A stretch of DNA of 64,000 bases from Herpetosiphonaceae bacterium (GCA_013538855.1 JABXJS010000235.1:1-64000); one strand, 5' to 3'; counted from the first letter of the stretch, positions 52,553 through 61,720 are shown. Translations and numbers: made by a program. The notes: generated by a model from the letters alone, not told the origin.

Positions 52553-54720
52553 CAACGTACCTCCTGCTGTTGCTGCCACTCGGCGAGGCGCTGACGCGCC
52601 AAGGGCAGCAGCTGTCTGGCTGGGCTATGGGGATCGAGCTCGTGGGCGCGGCGCAAGAAGGCGACAGCCACCGGCACAGAGCCTTGTTCGAGCGCAGTTA
52701 CGCCATGGGCAAGGTAGACAGGAACAAGCGCCGGATCATCGCCGAGCTGCTGGTAGATCGCCTCGGCGGGGCCATCGCCAGCGTTGAGCGGCAGCTCGGC
52801 CAGCTCGGCGCGCTCGGCGGCCAGCTCATCGGCGGACATGCGGGCGCTGCGCGGGGCGCTGCGGCGCTCGAGCTTGATCTGCTCCTGGGCGGTGCGGGCG
52901 ATATCAGCGGCCACCTGCACGCCGCTCAGACGCCGTCGGCGCACGCGGCCAAAGCCCACAGCGGCAGGCGGCAGATCGAACAGCGGCCCGTTCTGCTCCT
53001 CCCACTCGGCCAGCAGCTGCTCAGCGCGCTCGGCGATCTGGTCGAAGCACTCGCGGGTGAGCGGCGTATGGTTGAAGCCGCCAGAGCGGGCCACATTCAG
53101 CAGGCCGCGGCCAAGCAGCTGGCCGCCGGCCTCCCAGAGCAGGCCGAGCATCCGTGGACCCTGATCGATGCTGAGCGGGATACGATCAAAGGCCGCGGTG
53201 GCGCGCTCGGACTCGCCATGCTCGGCGTAGAGCGGCATCAGGATATCGAGCGCTGCGCGACCGAGCGCCTCGTCGGTGGAGCTTTTGAACAGCGCCTCGA
53301 TCAGGTAGACGAGGTTGGCGTCATCGGCCGCATCGTGCCGCCACAGGGCCACCTGTTTGCGCCGCTCGGCGGCGGAGAGCGCATAGAATGCGGCCTCAAG
53401 GCCCTTGAAGCGCACGGCCTGAAAGATTGGCAGCGGCTCGACATCGACGCCAGCGAGCCAGTCCAGGTACCACCAGCGCTGCTCCGGCGTCAGCGCGCGG
53501 TAGGCAGAGCCGGCATAGGTTGGCGGCGAGGGCACATTCCAGGGCTGGGGCGAGGAGGGCGTCTTGATCGGCAGCTCGCGGATGATCGCCGCGTCCGGGG
53601 CCGGCAGATCACGGCCGCCCCAGGGCGCGTAGGCCTCCCACTCCTCCTTGACAATGGTGATGCCAGGCAGATCGGCGATCTCGCGCAGCTTGGACTGGAG
53701 GGCGCGCTGCTCGGCGGGCTTCATCTCGTAGGGCGCGGAGCCAGAGAGATCGAACTGCACCACATTGCCATCGCCGTTGAGGATGCCGTTGAGCAGCTCC
53801 AGGCCGTCGAGGGGCTGCGCGCCTTTGCGCTGCGAGCGAACTTGCTCTTGGGCGGCAGCGGCGAGGCCACGCAGCAGATCGGCCTCCGCCGAGCGCTCAT
53901 AGACAAACGAACCTTGGGGGATGCCCAAGGTGCGCGCCGTCCACATCACCAGCGTGTCGGAGTAGCCGTGCATGCCGGGAACCACCGGCGTGTGCTCGGC
54001 GAAGGTGCTGATAACCGTCGCGTGGCTTTGCGCGCTCCAGCGGGCGGCGATCTCGACCATGGTGGTTTCGATCTGTTCGCGGCGGCTGCTGAGGCCGCGG
54101 CCAAGCTTAAAATTGCAGCGCGTGGCTAGCTCCAGCAGCAGCTTGCCAGGGGCCTCGCGTGAGGAGAGCGCATAGCAGCGGGCCTGGAGATCGAGGGCCA
54201 GGGCGGCGGTTGGCTCAAACACAGTCAGCCACTCATCGAGCTTGGGCTGACTGGTCGCGGCGTAGGCCAGCGTCAGGATGTTGCCGATGGCCGCCTGGGC
54301 CACCGTGTCGTTCTGGCTGCGCTCGTAGAGATCGCGCAGGGCGACGACGGCCTCGTCGCGGCGTGTGCCGCCAAGCTCGCTGCACAGCGCGTGCAGGCGC
54401 ATGATCCGAAAGAGCTGGATGCCCAGCGCCTCCTCGCCAGCCAGCCAGGCGACGTAGTTCCAGCGCTGCTCTGGCGAGAGCGCGGCGTAGGTTGGCGAGT
54501 AGGTGAAATAGCCACCCCAGGCAGCGGAGGAGCGCTGCGGGCGGGCAACAGGAAAGCGCGTCAGGTCGAGCAGAATGCGCGTATCCAGAATAAACGGGTA
54601 CGGCTGTTTGTTGACATGAACACCAACTTTGGGCGCAATGTAGTCGATCAACTGATCGAACACGGCACGATCGGCGGGCGCGAGTGTTTTTTGTGGAATA
54701 TTGCGAGTGTTTCGAGCCAT
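52552..54720 (-). CDS. large protein with two TerB_N-like motifs, coupled to SNF2 helicase
   Basis: The 722-residue soluble protein has no signal peptide. Two related segments resemble the TerB_N domain core: PTYAALSPEQRWNYVAWLAG near residues 77-96 and AYRALTPEQRWWYLDWLAG near 400-420, each followed by a helical stretch (FRIMRLHALCSEL; FQAVRFKGLEAAFYAL). The rest is helical, rich in Ala, Glu, Leu and Arg, with a TPR-like end (PVAVAFLRRAHELDPHSPAR). TerB_N domains occur in Ter-type stress and phage-response proteins. The tight coupling to a SNF2 motor suggests a two-protein DNA-acting complex. The TerB_N link is from motif pattern only and needs a profile search. An alternative reading is an uncharacterised TPR/helical scaffold. 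Confidence 0.65.
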   Translation of the reverse strand: MARNTRNIPQKTLAPADRAVFDQLIDYIAPKVGVHVNKQPYPFILDTRILLDLTRFPVARPQRSSAAWGGYFTYSPTYAALSPEQRWNYVAWLAGEEALGIQLFRIMRLHALCSELGGTRRDEAVVALRDLYERSQNDTVAQAAIGNILTLAYAATSQPKLDEWLTVFEPTAALALDLQARCYALSSREAPGKLLLELATRCNFKLGRGLSSRREQIETTMVEIAARWSAQSHATVISTFAEHTPVVPGMHGYSDTLVMWTARTLGIPQGSFVYERSAEADLLRGLAAAAQEQVRSQRKGAQPLDGLELLNGILNGDGNVVQFDLSGSAPYEMKPAEQRALQSKLREIADLPGITIVKEEWEAYAPWGGRDLPAPDAAIIRELPIKTPSSPQPWNVPSPPTYAGSAYRALTPEQRWWYLDWLAGVDVEPLPIFQAVRFKGLEAAFYALSAAERRKQVALWRHDAADDANLVYLIEALFKSSTDEALGRAALDILMPLYAEHGESERATAAFDRIPLSIDQGPRMLGLLWEAGGQLLGRGLLNVARSGGFNHTPLTRECFDQIAERAEQLLAEWEEQNGPLFDLPPAAVGFGRVRRRRLSGVQVAADIARTAQEQIKLERRSAPRSARMSADELAAERAELAELPLNAGDGPAEAIYQQLGDDPALVPVYLAHGVTALEQGSVPVAVAFLRRAHELDPHSPARQLLPLARQRLAEWQQQQEVR

Positions 54721-54763
54721 AGTTATGCGTAGAAATTTAAGCAGTCTTTATTGTACCACAGGC

Positions 54764-55714
54764 TCAGGCCGACTGCGCCACACTCGGCTTAGGGCGGCGC
54801 GAGACATACCAGGTCACGCCGCCGAGCACCAGGGCTGCGCCAACGATCTGCGCCCAGGAGTGCAGCTCTTCGCCAAGCAGCAGCGCACCAAGCAGCAGCG
54901 CGGCCACAAGGCGAATGCCGATGAGCGAGGAGAAGCGAGCGGTGGGAATGCGCGCCAGCGCAGCGATCTGCACAAGATTGCCGCCAAGCAGGTTGACGCC
55001 AACAAAAACGGCAAACAGGCCCCAGGTGCTAAGCGAGAGCTGACCGAGCGCAGGCATGTGCTCGCCGCCAACCAAGGCCCCAGCTGCGCCGAACACGGCC
55101 AGCGCCGCCGCCTGATGCACAAACACATGCTGGCTGGCCTCGCCATCGCTCTTCTGGCGAAAGCGGGTGAGCAGCATGTACAGCGCGAGGCAGATCGTCG
55201 AGACAGCGGCGAGCGACACGCCGACCCAGTCGTTATGGGTCCAGCGCAGCGTGCTGCTGTTGCCGCCACCAAGCATCAGCAGGGAGCCAAGGGTGCAGAT
55301 AAGCAGCGCTGGATAGGTGCGCGGCGGCACATCCTCGCTGAACAGCGCCTTGCCCAGCAGCGCCACCGCAAACGGCGTCGAGAGATAGATCAGCTGCGCG
55401 TAGATCGCGAGGGTGAAGCGCACAGCAAGAATGTTCGTCGCCGCCCGCGCCATCACGACGATCAGCAGCAGCCACCAGCTGCGCTGATGCCATGGCCGTG
55501 AGTGAAAGGCGCGCGGCCACAGCAGCATGCCGATCAGCAGCGCCAGCGCGTAGCCGACGCCCAGCAGCAGCAGCGGCGGAACATCAAGCAGCAGCCGCTT
55601 GGTGATGACAGGGTATGTGCCCCAGATGAAGTGCGCCAGCAACCCTAGACCGATTCCGGCGAACGCCGCCGACTCGTTGGCAGCGGTGGTGGACTTTGAC
55701 GATGCACTCTGCAT
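54764..55714 (-). CDS. EamA/DMT-family transporter
   Basis: The 316-residue protein has ten hydrophobic segments in two five-helix EamA repeats (AGIGLGLLAHFIWGTYPVITK at the start; LGALLLGEELHSWAQIVGAALVLGG near the end, the family's conserved last-repeat segment). It is a drug/metabolite-type exporter of unknown substrate. AAGGAGCAC lies upstream of the ATG. It is the gene directly upstream of the TerB_N-like gene, 43 bp away in the same direction, but need not be functionally linked. Confidence 0.87.
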   Translation of the reverse strand: MQSASSKSTTAANESAAFAGIGLGLLAHFIWGTYPVITKRLLLDVPPLLLLGVGYALALLIGMLLWPRAFHSRPWHQRSWWLLLIVVMARAATNILAVRFTLAIYAQLIYLSTPFAVALLGKALFSEDVPPRTYPALLICTLGSLLMLGGGNSSTLRWTHNDWVGVSLAAVSTICLALYMLLTRFRQKSDGEASQHVFVHQAAALAVFGAAGALVGGEHMPALGQLSLSTWGLFAVFVGVNLLGGNLVQIAALARIPTARFSSLIGIRLVAALLLGALLLGEELHSWAQIVGAALVLGGVTWYVSRRPKPSVAQSA

Positions 55715-56012
55715 TGACGGGTGTGCTCCTTACCTGGCAAAAGCAACGAGGCCGCCGCATACTGAGACGGCGACCCCGCTAAATTCTTGTGTGTATTGTA
55801 CTCCAATTGCCAGGTTAAGCTATGCACATATGGGCATTTTGCAGAACGAGCCGCGCCAAGTGCGCCGCAGCCGCGCTAGGCCCACGCCAACGCCAGCCCG
55901 CACTGCCGCCGGTGAGCGAGCGAGACGGCACCAGCGCTGGTGCGTGCCGCCGCAGCCGCAGCACTTAACCACAGGCGATTCTTTTTCAAAAAACAGCAGC
56001 ACACGCCGCCAG
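55715..56012. other. intergenic region between DMT and GH16 genes
   Basis: No supported gene. It contains the 16-bp palindrome GCACCAGCGCTGGTGC (55928-55943), flanked by GGCAC/GTGCC, which could be the GH16 terminator or a binding site, and a Gly/Arg-coding GC-rich stretch that looks fortuitous. Confidence 0.45.
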
Positions 56013-58904
56013 CTAGCGCATCAACTGCGGCAGGTAGACCGAGAACTGGCTGATGGTTGCGACAAGGCGCACCTGGTCGATGGCGGTCGAGCCGCTGCTG
56101 GCGGCGGGCCACTGGAGATCGTAGCCCCAGACCTGCGTCAGATCGAGGCCAGCGTTGGGCGCACCGACGGGCTGCTGGTCGGCGCGGGTGAACTGGCTGA
56201 AGGGCAGCGTGATTTTGCGCCAGCCGCTGAAGTCATCGCTGAAGCTAGCGCTAAAGCGCTCGGCGGTGTCGGGGGCCTGATAGAGCCGCACATAGTCGAC
56301 AAGCATCTCCTGTGGGAAGGTGGTGTCGGGGCCAAGCGCGCCGCCAAAGTTGCCGCCAGCGGCCAAATTCAGCAGCATAAAGAAATCGTGATTGTAGACC
56401 CACTCGTTGGGCGCGACATCGGCGGGCGTGGCGCTGTGGAAGAGCGCGCCATCAAAGTACCAGCGAATCAGATTCGGCTGCCACTCGATGCTAAACGTGT
56501 GATAGGCGTCGGCCACCGGCGCGCCAACATCGAAGGCGTTACCAAAGCCAGCGGCCCCAGAGTAGCCTGGCCCGTGGATGGTGCCATAGACCAGGTTGGG
56601 CTGGCGCGAAACGTTCTCCATGATGTCGATCTCGCCGCTCTGCGGCCAGGGCGTTGTGCCAATATTGGAGCCGAGCATCCAGAAGGCCGGCCACAGCCCA
56701 GGCGCGTTGGCTCCACCTGCGCCGCCAGCGGGCACCTTGACGCGCGCCTCCAGCTTGCCATACTCGATATTGAAGCGGTTCTTGCTCAGCAGGCGGGCGG
56801 ATGTGACCGCGCAGGGGCCGTACCAGCAGACCAAGTCGGTGTCTGGAGCAGTGGCACGGGCGCGGATCACCAGGTTGCCCTGACCGTCGGTCGCCACGTT
56901 GGCTGGGTCGCTAGTGTAGTACTCTAGCTCGCTGTTGCCCCAGCCAGGGATGTACTCAAGCAGGCCGTCGCCACGGTCAAAGCCCCAGGTGTTGGGGTTG
57001 GGCGGCGTGCCTGCGGGAGCGTTGAACTCATCGGACCAGACGGGCACCCACTCGGTCGGCGTGAGCGCGGCGGTAGTGGCGGCCATGGTGCTGTGCAGAT
57101 CGAGCGTGACCTGCTGGCCGCTGTTGGAGCCGTAGTACCAGAAGCTCAGGCCAGCGGCAGCGCTCCAGTCCTGGGCCTGGGCGAAGCGGCGTGTGGCCGG
57201 ACCGGACGGCTGGGCGTAGTCAATGCTGAGCACGTGCTCGTAGTCGCCTTGGCCGGGCAGCGCCATAGGTGAGGCAGCGGCTAGCTCGGTGGTGGTGAGG
57301 CTCAGGCCAGCGCTGGCGCTGAGGGGATGGAAGCCGGTAAAGTCGTCGATGAGCAGCGGATCGGGGGACTCATCGTCGTCGATAGCCAAGAGGGCGCGCA
57401 TAAACGAGCCAGGCACCGCGCCCTGTGGGTCGGTCAGGTTGACAACGATGCGGCGCTGCTCCGGCGCGAACTTCGTATCGTCGAGCAGCTGGACGGCGAT
57501 GGTGCTGGAGAGCGTGCCAGGCGCGATGACCAGCGTGCCGCTGACTGGCACATAGTCGCGGTATGGCTCGGCCTTGGCCTCGGCAGTGGCATAGGTGAGT
57601 GTAACGGGCAGTGTCGAGGTGATGTTGAGACTGACCGTCAGCGTGGCGAGCGTGCCCTCGGGGGCGCTGTAGTCGCTCTGGGTGAAGCCTGCGCGCACAA
57701 CCGGCGCGGCCTGACGCACACCATAGAGGCTCACATCGTCGATGAGCAGCGCGCCAGGGCCGGTCGCCAGCGTCAGGTCAAAGAGCCAGGCTTTCATCTG
57801 ATCGAGGGTCAGCTGGTGATCGTTGGGGCCGGGCTGGTAGTCCTGGCGGAACTGGAAGGTGGCGAAGGGCAGCGCGACATAGCGCCAGCCGCTGAAGCTA
57901 TCGCTGAAGCTGGTGTTCCAGCGCTCCGGCTCGGTGCTCACATCGGGGGTGTCTTGTAGCTCGACGCGATAGACCTTGCCGGTGTTCTGGCCGAAGAACC
58001 AGAAGCCGATGCCCTCGGACGTGCTCCAGTCCTGCAGGGCGTCGTAGGCATTGCCAAAGCCGGCGTAGTCGCCAACATTGAAGGCGGCCGAGAGCACGGT
58101 GGTAGCGCTGATCTGGCCAGGCAGCGCCAGGGGATCGGTGGGCGAGATCGTCGGCGTCTGGACGGTGACCGAGGACGCGCCGCCGTTGTACTGGAACCAG
58201 CCAGCGGGCACAGCTGGCTCGAAGTCGGCAAAGGGCGTGGGATTGACGAGCGCCAGATTGTCGATGGCCAGCGCGCCTGCGCCGGAGCCGTTGGCAGGAG
58301 CCAGATCGATCAGCCAGCCCCACATCGCGTCGCCGTTGAAGCCATCGTCGGGCGCGCCGGCGTCCTGGTAGGCCGAGCGGCCAAAGAGCACAAAGGGGAT
58401 GACGAGCTGCTGCCAGCCGCTGGTATCGTCGACGAAGCGATAATCAAAGCGCTCGTAGGCTCCGCTGTCGCCGTTGAGGCGGTTGTCGAAGACCTCGACC
58501 TCATAGGCGTTGCCCGAGGCGTGGCCATAGAACCAGAAGCTGAGGCCGCTGAAGGCGCTCCAATCCTGCGGCTGGCTATACAGATCGCCAAAGCCAGCGT
58601 AGGAGCCAGACGGCAGGTCGAACGTCGCCGACAGCACCGTGTTCGCGCCAAGCTGGCCAGGCAGAGCCAGCGCGGCCTGGGCATCGACGACCTGGAGCGC
58701 AGGCGTGATGCCGGCACCGTTGCCGTTGTACTGGAACCAGCCGGTGGGCAGCCCGGCCTCGAAGTCATTGAGGAGCGGCAGGTCAGAGGGAGCGGCGAAC
58801 TGGTTGGCGGCGGCCGGGGGCGGTCGCAGCAGCCAGCTGGTGTTGATGAGCAGTAGGGCGCAGATGAGCAGCAGGCCGACGCGGGCAAAGCGTGAGGACA
58901 GCAT
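56013..58904 (-). CDS. secreted GH16 beta-glucanase with nested CBM/CIA30-like domains
   Basis: The 963-residue exported enzyme has a signal peptide (about 1-35). Two complete CBM11/CIA30-like domains follow (about 38-215 and 220-395), then a Calx-beta domain (about 405-510). A third CIA30-like domain begins near 518, but the GH16 catalytic domain (about 617-876, start WSDEFN) is inserted within it, and its second half resumes at 880-955 (SASFSDDFSGWRKITLPFSQ). The catalytic motif is GEIDIMEN: E758 nucleophile, D760 and E763 acid/base. GH16 enzymes of this type cleave beta-1,3 or 1,3-1,4 glucans. The C-terminus VYLPQLMR is a recurring Chloroflexota tail. LacI-type operators lie upstream. Confidence 0.92.
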   Translation of the reverse strand: MLSSRFARVGLLLICALLLINTSWLLRPPPAAANQFAAPSDLPLLNDFEAGLPTGWFQYNGNGAGITPALQVVDAQAALALPGQLGANTVLSATFDLPSGSYAGFGDLYSQPQDWSAFSGLSFWFYGHASGNAYEVEVFDNRLNGDSGAYERFDYRFVDDTSGWQQLVIPFVLFGRSAYQDAGAPDDGFNGDAMWGWLIDLAPANGSGAGALAIDNLALVNPTPFADFEPAVPAGWFQYNGGASSVTVQTPTISPTDPLALPGQISATTVLSAAFNVGDYAGFGNAYDALQDWSTSEGIGFWFFGQNTGKVYRVELQDTPDVSTEPERWNTSFSDSFSGWRYVALPFATFQFRQDYQPGPNDHQLTLDQMKAWLFDLTLATGPGALLIDDVSLYGVRQAAPVVRAGFTQSDYSAPEGTLATLTVSLNITSTLPVTLTYATAEAKAEPYRDYVPVSGTLVIAPGTLSSTIAVQLLDDTKFAPEQRRIVVNLTDPQGAVPGSFMRALLAIDDDESPDPLLIDDFTGFHPLSASAGLSLTTTELAAASPMALPGQGDYEHVLSIDYAQPSGPATRRFAQAQDWSAAAGLSFWYYGSNSGQQVTLDLHSTMAATTAALTPTEWVPVWSDEFNAPAGTPPNPNTWGFDRGDGLLEYIPGWGNSELEYYTSDPANVATDGQGNLVIRARATAPDTDLVCWYGPCAVTSARLLSKNRFNIEYGKLEARVKVPAGGAGGANAPGLWPAFWMLGSNIGTTPWPQSGEIDIMENVSRQPNLVYGTIHGPGYSGAAGFGNAFDVGAPVADAYHTFSIEWQPNLIRWYFDGALFHSATPADVAPNEWVYNHDFFMLLNLAAGGNFGGALGPDTTFPQEMLVDYVRLYQAPDTAERFSASFSDDFSGWRKITLPFSQFTRADQQPVGAPNAGLDLTQVWGYDLQWPAASSGSTAIDQVRLVATISQFSVYLPQLMR

Positions 58905-58970
58905 CGTGCATTCTCCTTTGCGTGGGGCGGGGAACTCCTACGGTGTTCCTGACGACAGTCATGGTCGATA

Positions 58971-59004
58971 TGTAAGCGTTTACAGAATATTGAAAGCGCT
59001 TACA
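58971..59004. promoter_or_regulatory. two LacI-family operator-like palindromes
   Basis: TGTAAGCGTTTACA (58971-58984) and TGAAAGCGCTTACA (58991-59004) are similar 14-bp palindromes, 20 bp apart (two helical turns). The central CG and the AAGCG/CGCTT arms are typical of LacI/GalR-type operators. The second one overlaps the predicted GH16 transcription start. Confidence 0.72.
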
Positions 59005-59033
59005 ATATTAATAGAAGTTCAGCAAAAGATCAA
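59005..59033 (-). promoter_or_regulatory. probable promoter of the GH16 gene
   Basis: On the minus strand TTGATC (59033-59028), 17 bp and TAATAT (59010-59005). Transcription would start near 58998, inside the operator pair. Confidence 0.5.
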
Positions 59034-59111
59034 GCAGCATGTAGCGGCATTTTCAAGCGTGATGGCAACAGTACTAGTACGGGTGGCGGCAAGTGGGCGG
59101 CGAGGAGTTAA

Positions 59112-59125
59112 TGAAATCGTTTTCA
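59112..59125. promoter_or_regulatory. third LacI-type operator-like palindrome
   Basis: TGAAATCGTTTTCA is a 14-bp near-perfect palindrome of the same class as the pair at 58971-59004, lying between the divergent GH16 and binding-protein genes. The rest of the gap to 59535 shows no supported gene. Confidence 0.5.
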
Positions 59126-59535
59126 AAAGCGCTGCTAAAAATCTGACGGCAGGGGAAATGAACTTTTAGGCGGGCTTATCGGTATGTATAAGCAAGCAAC
59201 ACAACGCGCGGTCGCCCTCGTCTTGCAAACACTGGCGGCCGCGCGCAACCTAGATCGCTCTTTAACAATCTAGCGTCTTCTATTGTACTGTACTTTCGCT
59301 GCTTGGTGCAAAAACCACTCCGCAGCCCCAACACCATGAGCCACGCTAGACACCCCGTCGCATGCCATCCCCCACAGGCATGCACCACAGCACCATAGCA
59401 GCCTAGACTACCGCAGCGTTTCCTAGCGCTTTCTTTTGGCAGCTCGCGTTGCCCGCCTGGGTGCGGGAGGACGCAGTGTGCACATAAGCCCTACGCTTAT
59501 GTCAATAGATTCTCTTTTTTCCCAAGGAGGTCGCT

Positions 59536-61464
59536 ATGCGATCACACCGCTCATGGATGGGCCTGGTGCTCATCCTCGTGCTCATCGTGCCGCTGCTGGC
59601 GGCATGTGGCGGCAGCACGCCAGCCACCAACACCGCCGCGCCGCCGACCGAGGCCAGCGCCAACACCGAGCCAACAGCCGCCCCGACGGAAGCAGTAGCA
59701 GATGCCCCCACCGATACCGCCGCGCCAGCCGAGCCAACGGCCGCGCCAACCGAGGAGCCGCCGCCAAGCAGCACGGCCAGCGATAAGATCGTGATCGTGG
59801 GCATGAACCAGTTCCCCGACACACTCTTCGCGATTGAGTCGCAGTCGAGCGCCACCACGCAGGTGATCGAGGCCATCCAGCCAGTCTGCATCACCACACT
59901 CAGCTATGAGTACCAGCCGGTGTGCTTCGAGAACGTGCCCGACTTCGCCAACGGCGACGCCGTGACCGAGGTCGTAACCGTCGATAACACCTACCCCGGC
60001 AGCATCGTCATCGACAACGAGCTGATCACCGACACCAGCACGCTCAGCGCGCCCATCGAGCTAGAGCAGGTGCAGGTGACATGGAAGCTGCGCGACGACC
60101 TGATGTGGGAGGATGGCACGCCGCTCACCGCCGACGACTTCGTGTTCGCCTACGAACTGTACAAAAACCCTGGCATTCAGATCACCACCCGCTTTGTGCT
60201 TGATCGCACCGCGAAGTTCGAGGCTCCCGACCCGCTGACGCTGGTGTGGTACGCTGCGCCAGGCTACACCGACGCCACCTACTTCCTAAACTACTACGGC
60301 CCCGAGCCGAAGCACGTGCTGGAGAGCATGGACCCGGCCGAGATCGGCAGCAGCGACTACGCCAACAAGCCGCTGGCCTACGGCCCCTACAAGATCGTCG
60401 AGAACGTGCCGCAGGAGAGCACCACCCTGGTCGCCAACCCGTACTACTGGCGCGCCGACGAGGGCCTGCCGAAGATCGGCAACGTGGTGTTCAAGTATCT
60501 GACCAGCGAAGATCAGATTATGCAGCAGCTAGAGGGCAATGAGATCGACGTGGTCGGCTCAATCGGCCTGACGCTGGCGCAGGCTCCAGCCCTCGACGAC
60601 CTAGAGGCGCAGGGCATCCTCAAGGCCCAGTATGTGCCGCGCACGAGCTGGGAGCACATGGACTTTGGCGTGCAGCGCGGCGATGACCAGCCCTCCTTCT
60701 TTGACGATGTGCGCGTGCGCCAAGCGGTGGCCTACGGCATTGATCGCCAAGCGCTGATCGATCAGATCCTATTTGGCAAGACCACGGTGATGAACAGCAT
60801 CCTGCCCGCCGACCACTGGGCCTACCCGCCGAACGGCGCGGGGCTGAACACCTACGACTATGACCCAGACAAAGCCAAGCAGCTGCTCGACGAGGCCGGC
60901 TGGGCGGTGGGAGCGGACGGCATTCGCGAGAAGGACGGCCGCAAGTTCCAGATCCAGTTCTACACCACCGAGAACAACGAGACACGCCAGTCCGTGGCAC
61001 AGATCATTCAAGAAAACCTTAAGCAGGTCGGCATTGATCTCCAGCTGAACTTCGTGCCTGGCACCGCTGTGCTGTTCAAGAACGGCGCTGACGGCATCCT
61101 CACTGGTCGCACCTTCGATCTGGCAATGTACGGCTTCACCAGCAGCCCCGACCCGAACATGAGCCTGTACCTGTGCAATCAGATCCCATCGGCGGACAAC
61201 AACTACGATGGGCAGAACAACCCCGGCTACTGCTCGGCGGAGTTCGACGAGGTGGCGCTGGCCGCCAACGCCAGCACCAACCGCACCGAGCGCATCCCGC
61301 TGGTCATCAAGGCGCAGCAGATCATCAACGCCGACCTGCCGACGCTGCCGCTGTACCAGCGCGTGACCGTCGGCGCTGCGCGCACCGGCGTGACAGGGCT
61401 GAAGATCGACCCAACCAGCCAGCAGGACTTCTATAACATCGCAACGTGGGATATCGAGCAGTAA
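59536..61464 (+). CDS. family 5 solute-binding lipoprotein
   Basis: The 642-residue protein has a lipobox signal (VLIVPLLAACGGS), a Thr/Ala/Pro-rich linker (about 27-80) and a DppA/OppA-type binding fold (VTWKLRDDLMWEDGTPLTAD, DFVFAYELYKNPG, RVRQAVAYGIDRQALIDQIL, YDPDKAKQLLDEAGW). It is anchored extracellularly and captures peptides or oligosaccharides. AAGGAGG sits 7 nt before the ATG. It lies divergent to the GH16 enzyme across shared LacI-type operators, so an oligosaccharide ligand is plausible. The DppBC-like permeases at 48.5-50.4 kb could be partners. A GC-rich tandem repeat follows the stop. Confidence 0.9.
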   Translation: MRSHRSWMGLVLILVLIVPLLAACGGSTPATNTAAPPTEASANTEPTAAPTEAVADAPTDTAAPAEPTAAPTEEPPPSSTASDKIVIVGMNQFPDTLFAIESQSSATTQVIEAIQPVCITTLSYEYQPVCFENVPDFANGDAVTEVVTVDNTYPGSIVIDNELITDTSTLSAPIELEQVQVTWKLRDDLMWEDGTPLTADDFVFAYELYKNPGIQITTRFVLDRTAKFEAPDPLTLVWYAAPGYTDATYFLNYYGPEPKHVLESMDPAEIGSSDYANKPLAYGPYKIVENVPQESTTLVANPYYWRADEGLPKIGNVVFKYLTSEDQIMQQLEGNEIDVVGSIGLTLAQAPALDDLEAQGILKAQYVPRTSWEHMDFGVQRGDDQPSFFDDVRVRQAVAYGIDRQALIDQILFGKTTVMNSILPADHWAYPPNGAGLNTYDYDPDKAKQLLDEAGWAVGADGIREKDGRKFQIQFYTTENNETRQSVAQIIQENLKQVGIDLQLNFVPGTAVLFKNGADGILTGRTFDLAMYGFTSSPDPNMSLYLCNQIPSADNNYDGQNNPGYCSAEFDEVALAANASTNRTERIPLVIKAQQIINADLPTLPLYQRVTVGAARTGVTGLKIDPTSQQDFYNIATWDIEQ

Positions 61465-61690
61465 GGTATGTGGGGCGCGCCCCACGCCCCGTGGCGCTCC
61501 GCGCCGCACCGTGGGAGCGCAAGCAGGCACGTTTGTGGGGTGCGCCCCACGCCCCGTGGCGCTTCGCGCCGCACCGTGGGAGCGCAAGCAGCAGGTTTGT
61601 GGCCGCGCCCCGTGGCGCTCCGCGCCGCACCGTGGGAGCGCAAGCAGCAGGTTTATGGGCGCGCCCCACGCCCCGTGGCGCTCCGCGCCT
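61465..61690. repeat. GC-rich tandem repeats (about four units of 56-66 bp)
   Basis: Units start near 61465, 61531, 61594 and 61650 (the last partial). Each holds CGCCCCGTGGCGCTCCGCGC and GTGGGAGCGCAAGCAG; the first unit, and nearly so others, contains the palindrome GTGGGGCGCGCCCCAC. GCGCTCC and GGGAGCGC in each unit can pair as a hairpin. The array starts directly after the binding-protein stop and precedes a T-rich terminator, so it would be the 3' end of that message. Not a CRISPR: no unique spacers. Confidence 0.85.
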
Positions 61691-61720
61691 GAAGAGGTTC
61701 CATCGAGCGAGAAGGTTTGA

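Noticed and set aside
51146-54129. Long rightward open frames (456 and 561 codons) opposite the SNF2 and TerB_N-like genes
   Set aside because: Low-complexity antisense translations; the leftward genes have clear motor motifs and coupled starts.
55599-56927. 442-codon rightward frame overlapping the GH16 gene
   Set aside because: Antisense to the GH16 catalytic domain, whose GEIDIMEN motif proves the leftward frame.
61465-61690. CRISPR array
   Set aside because: The units are contiguous, diverged and have no spacers; no cas genes are present.
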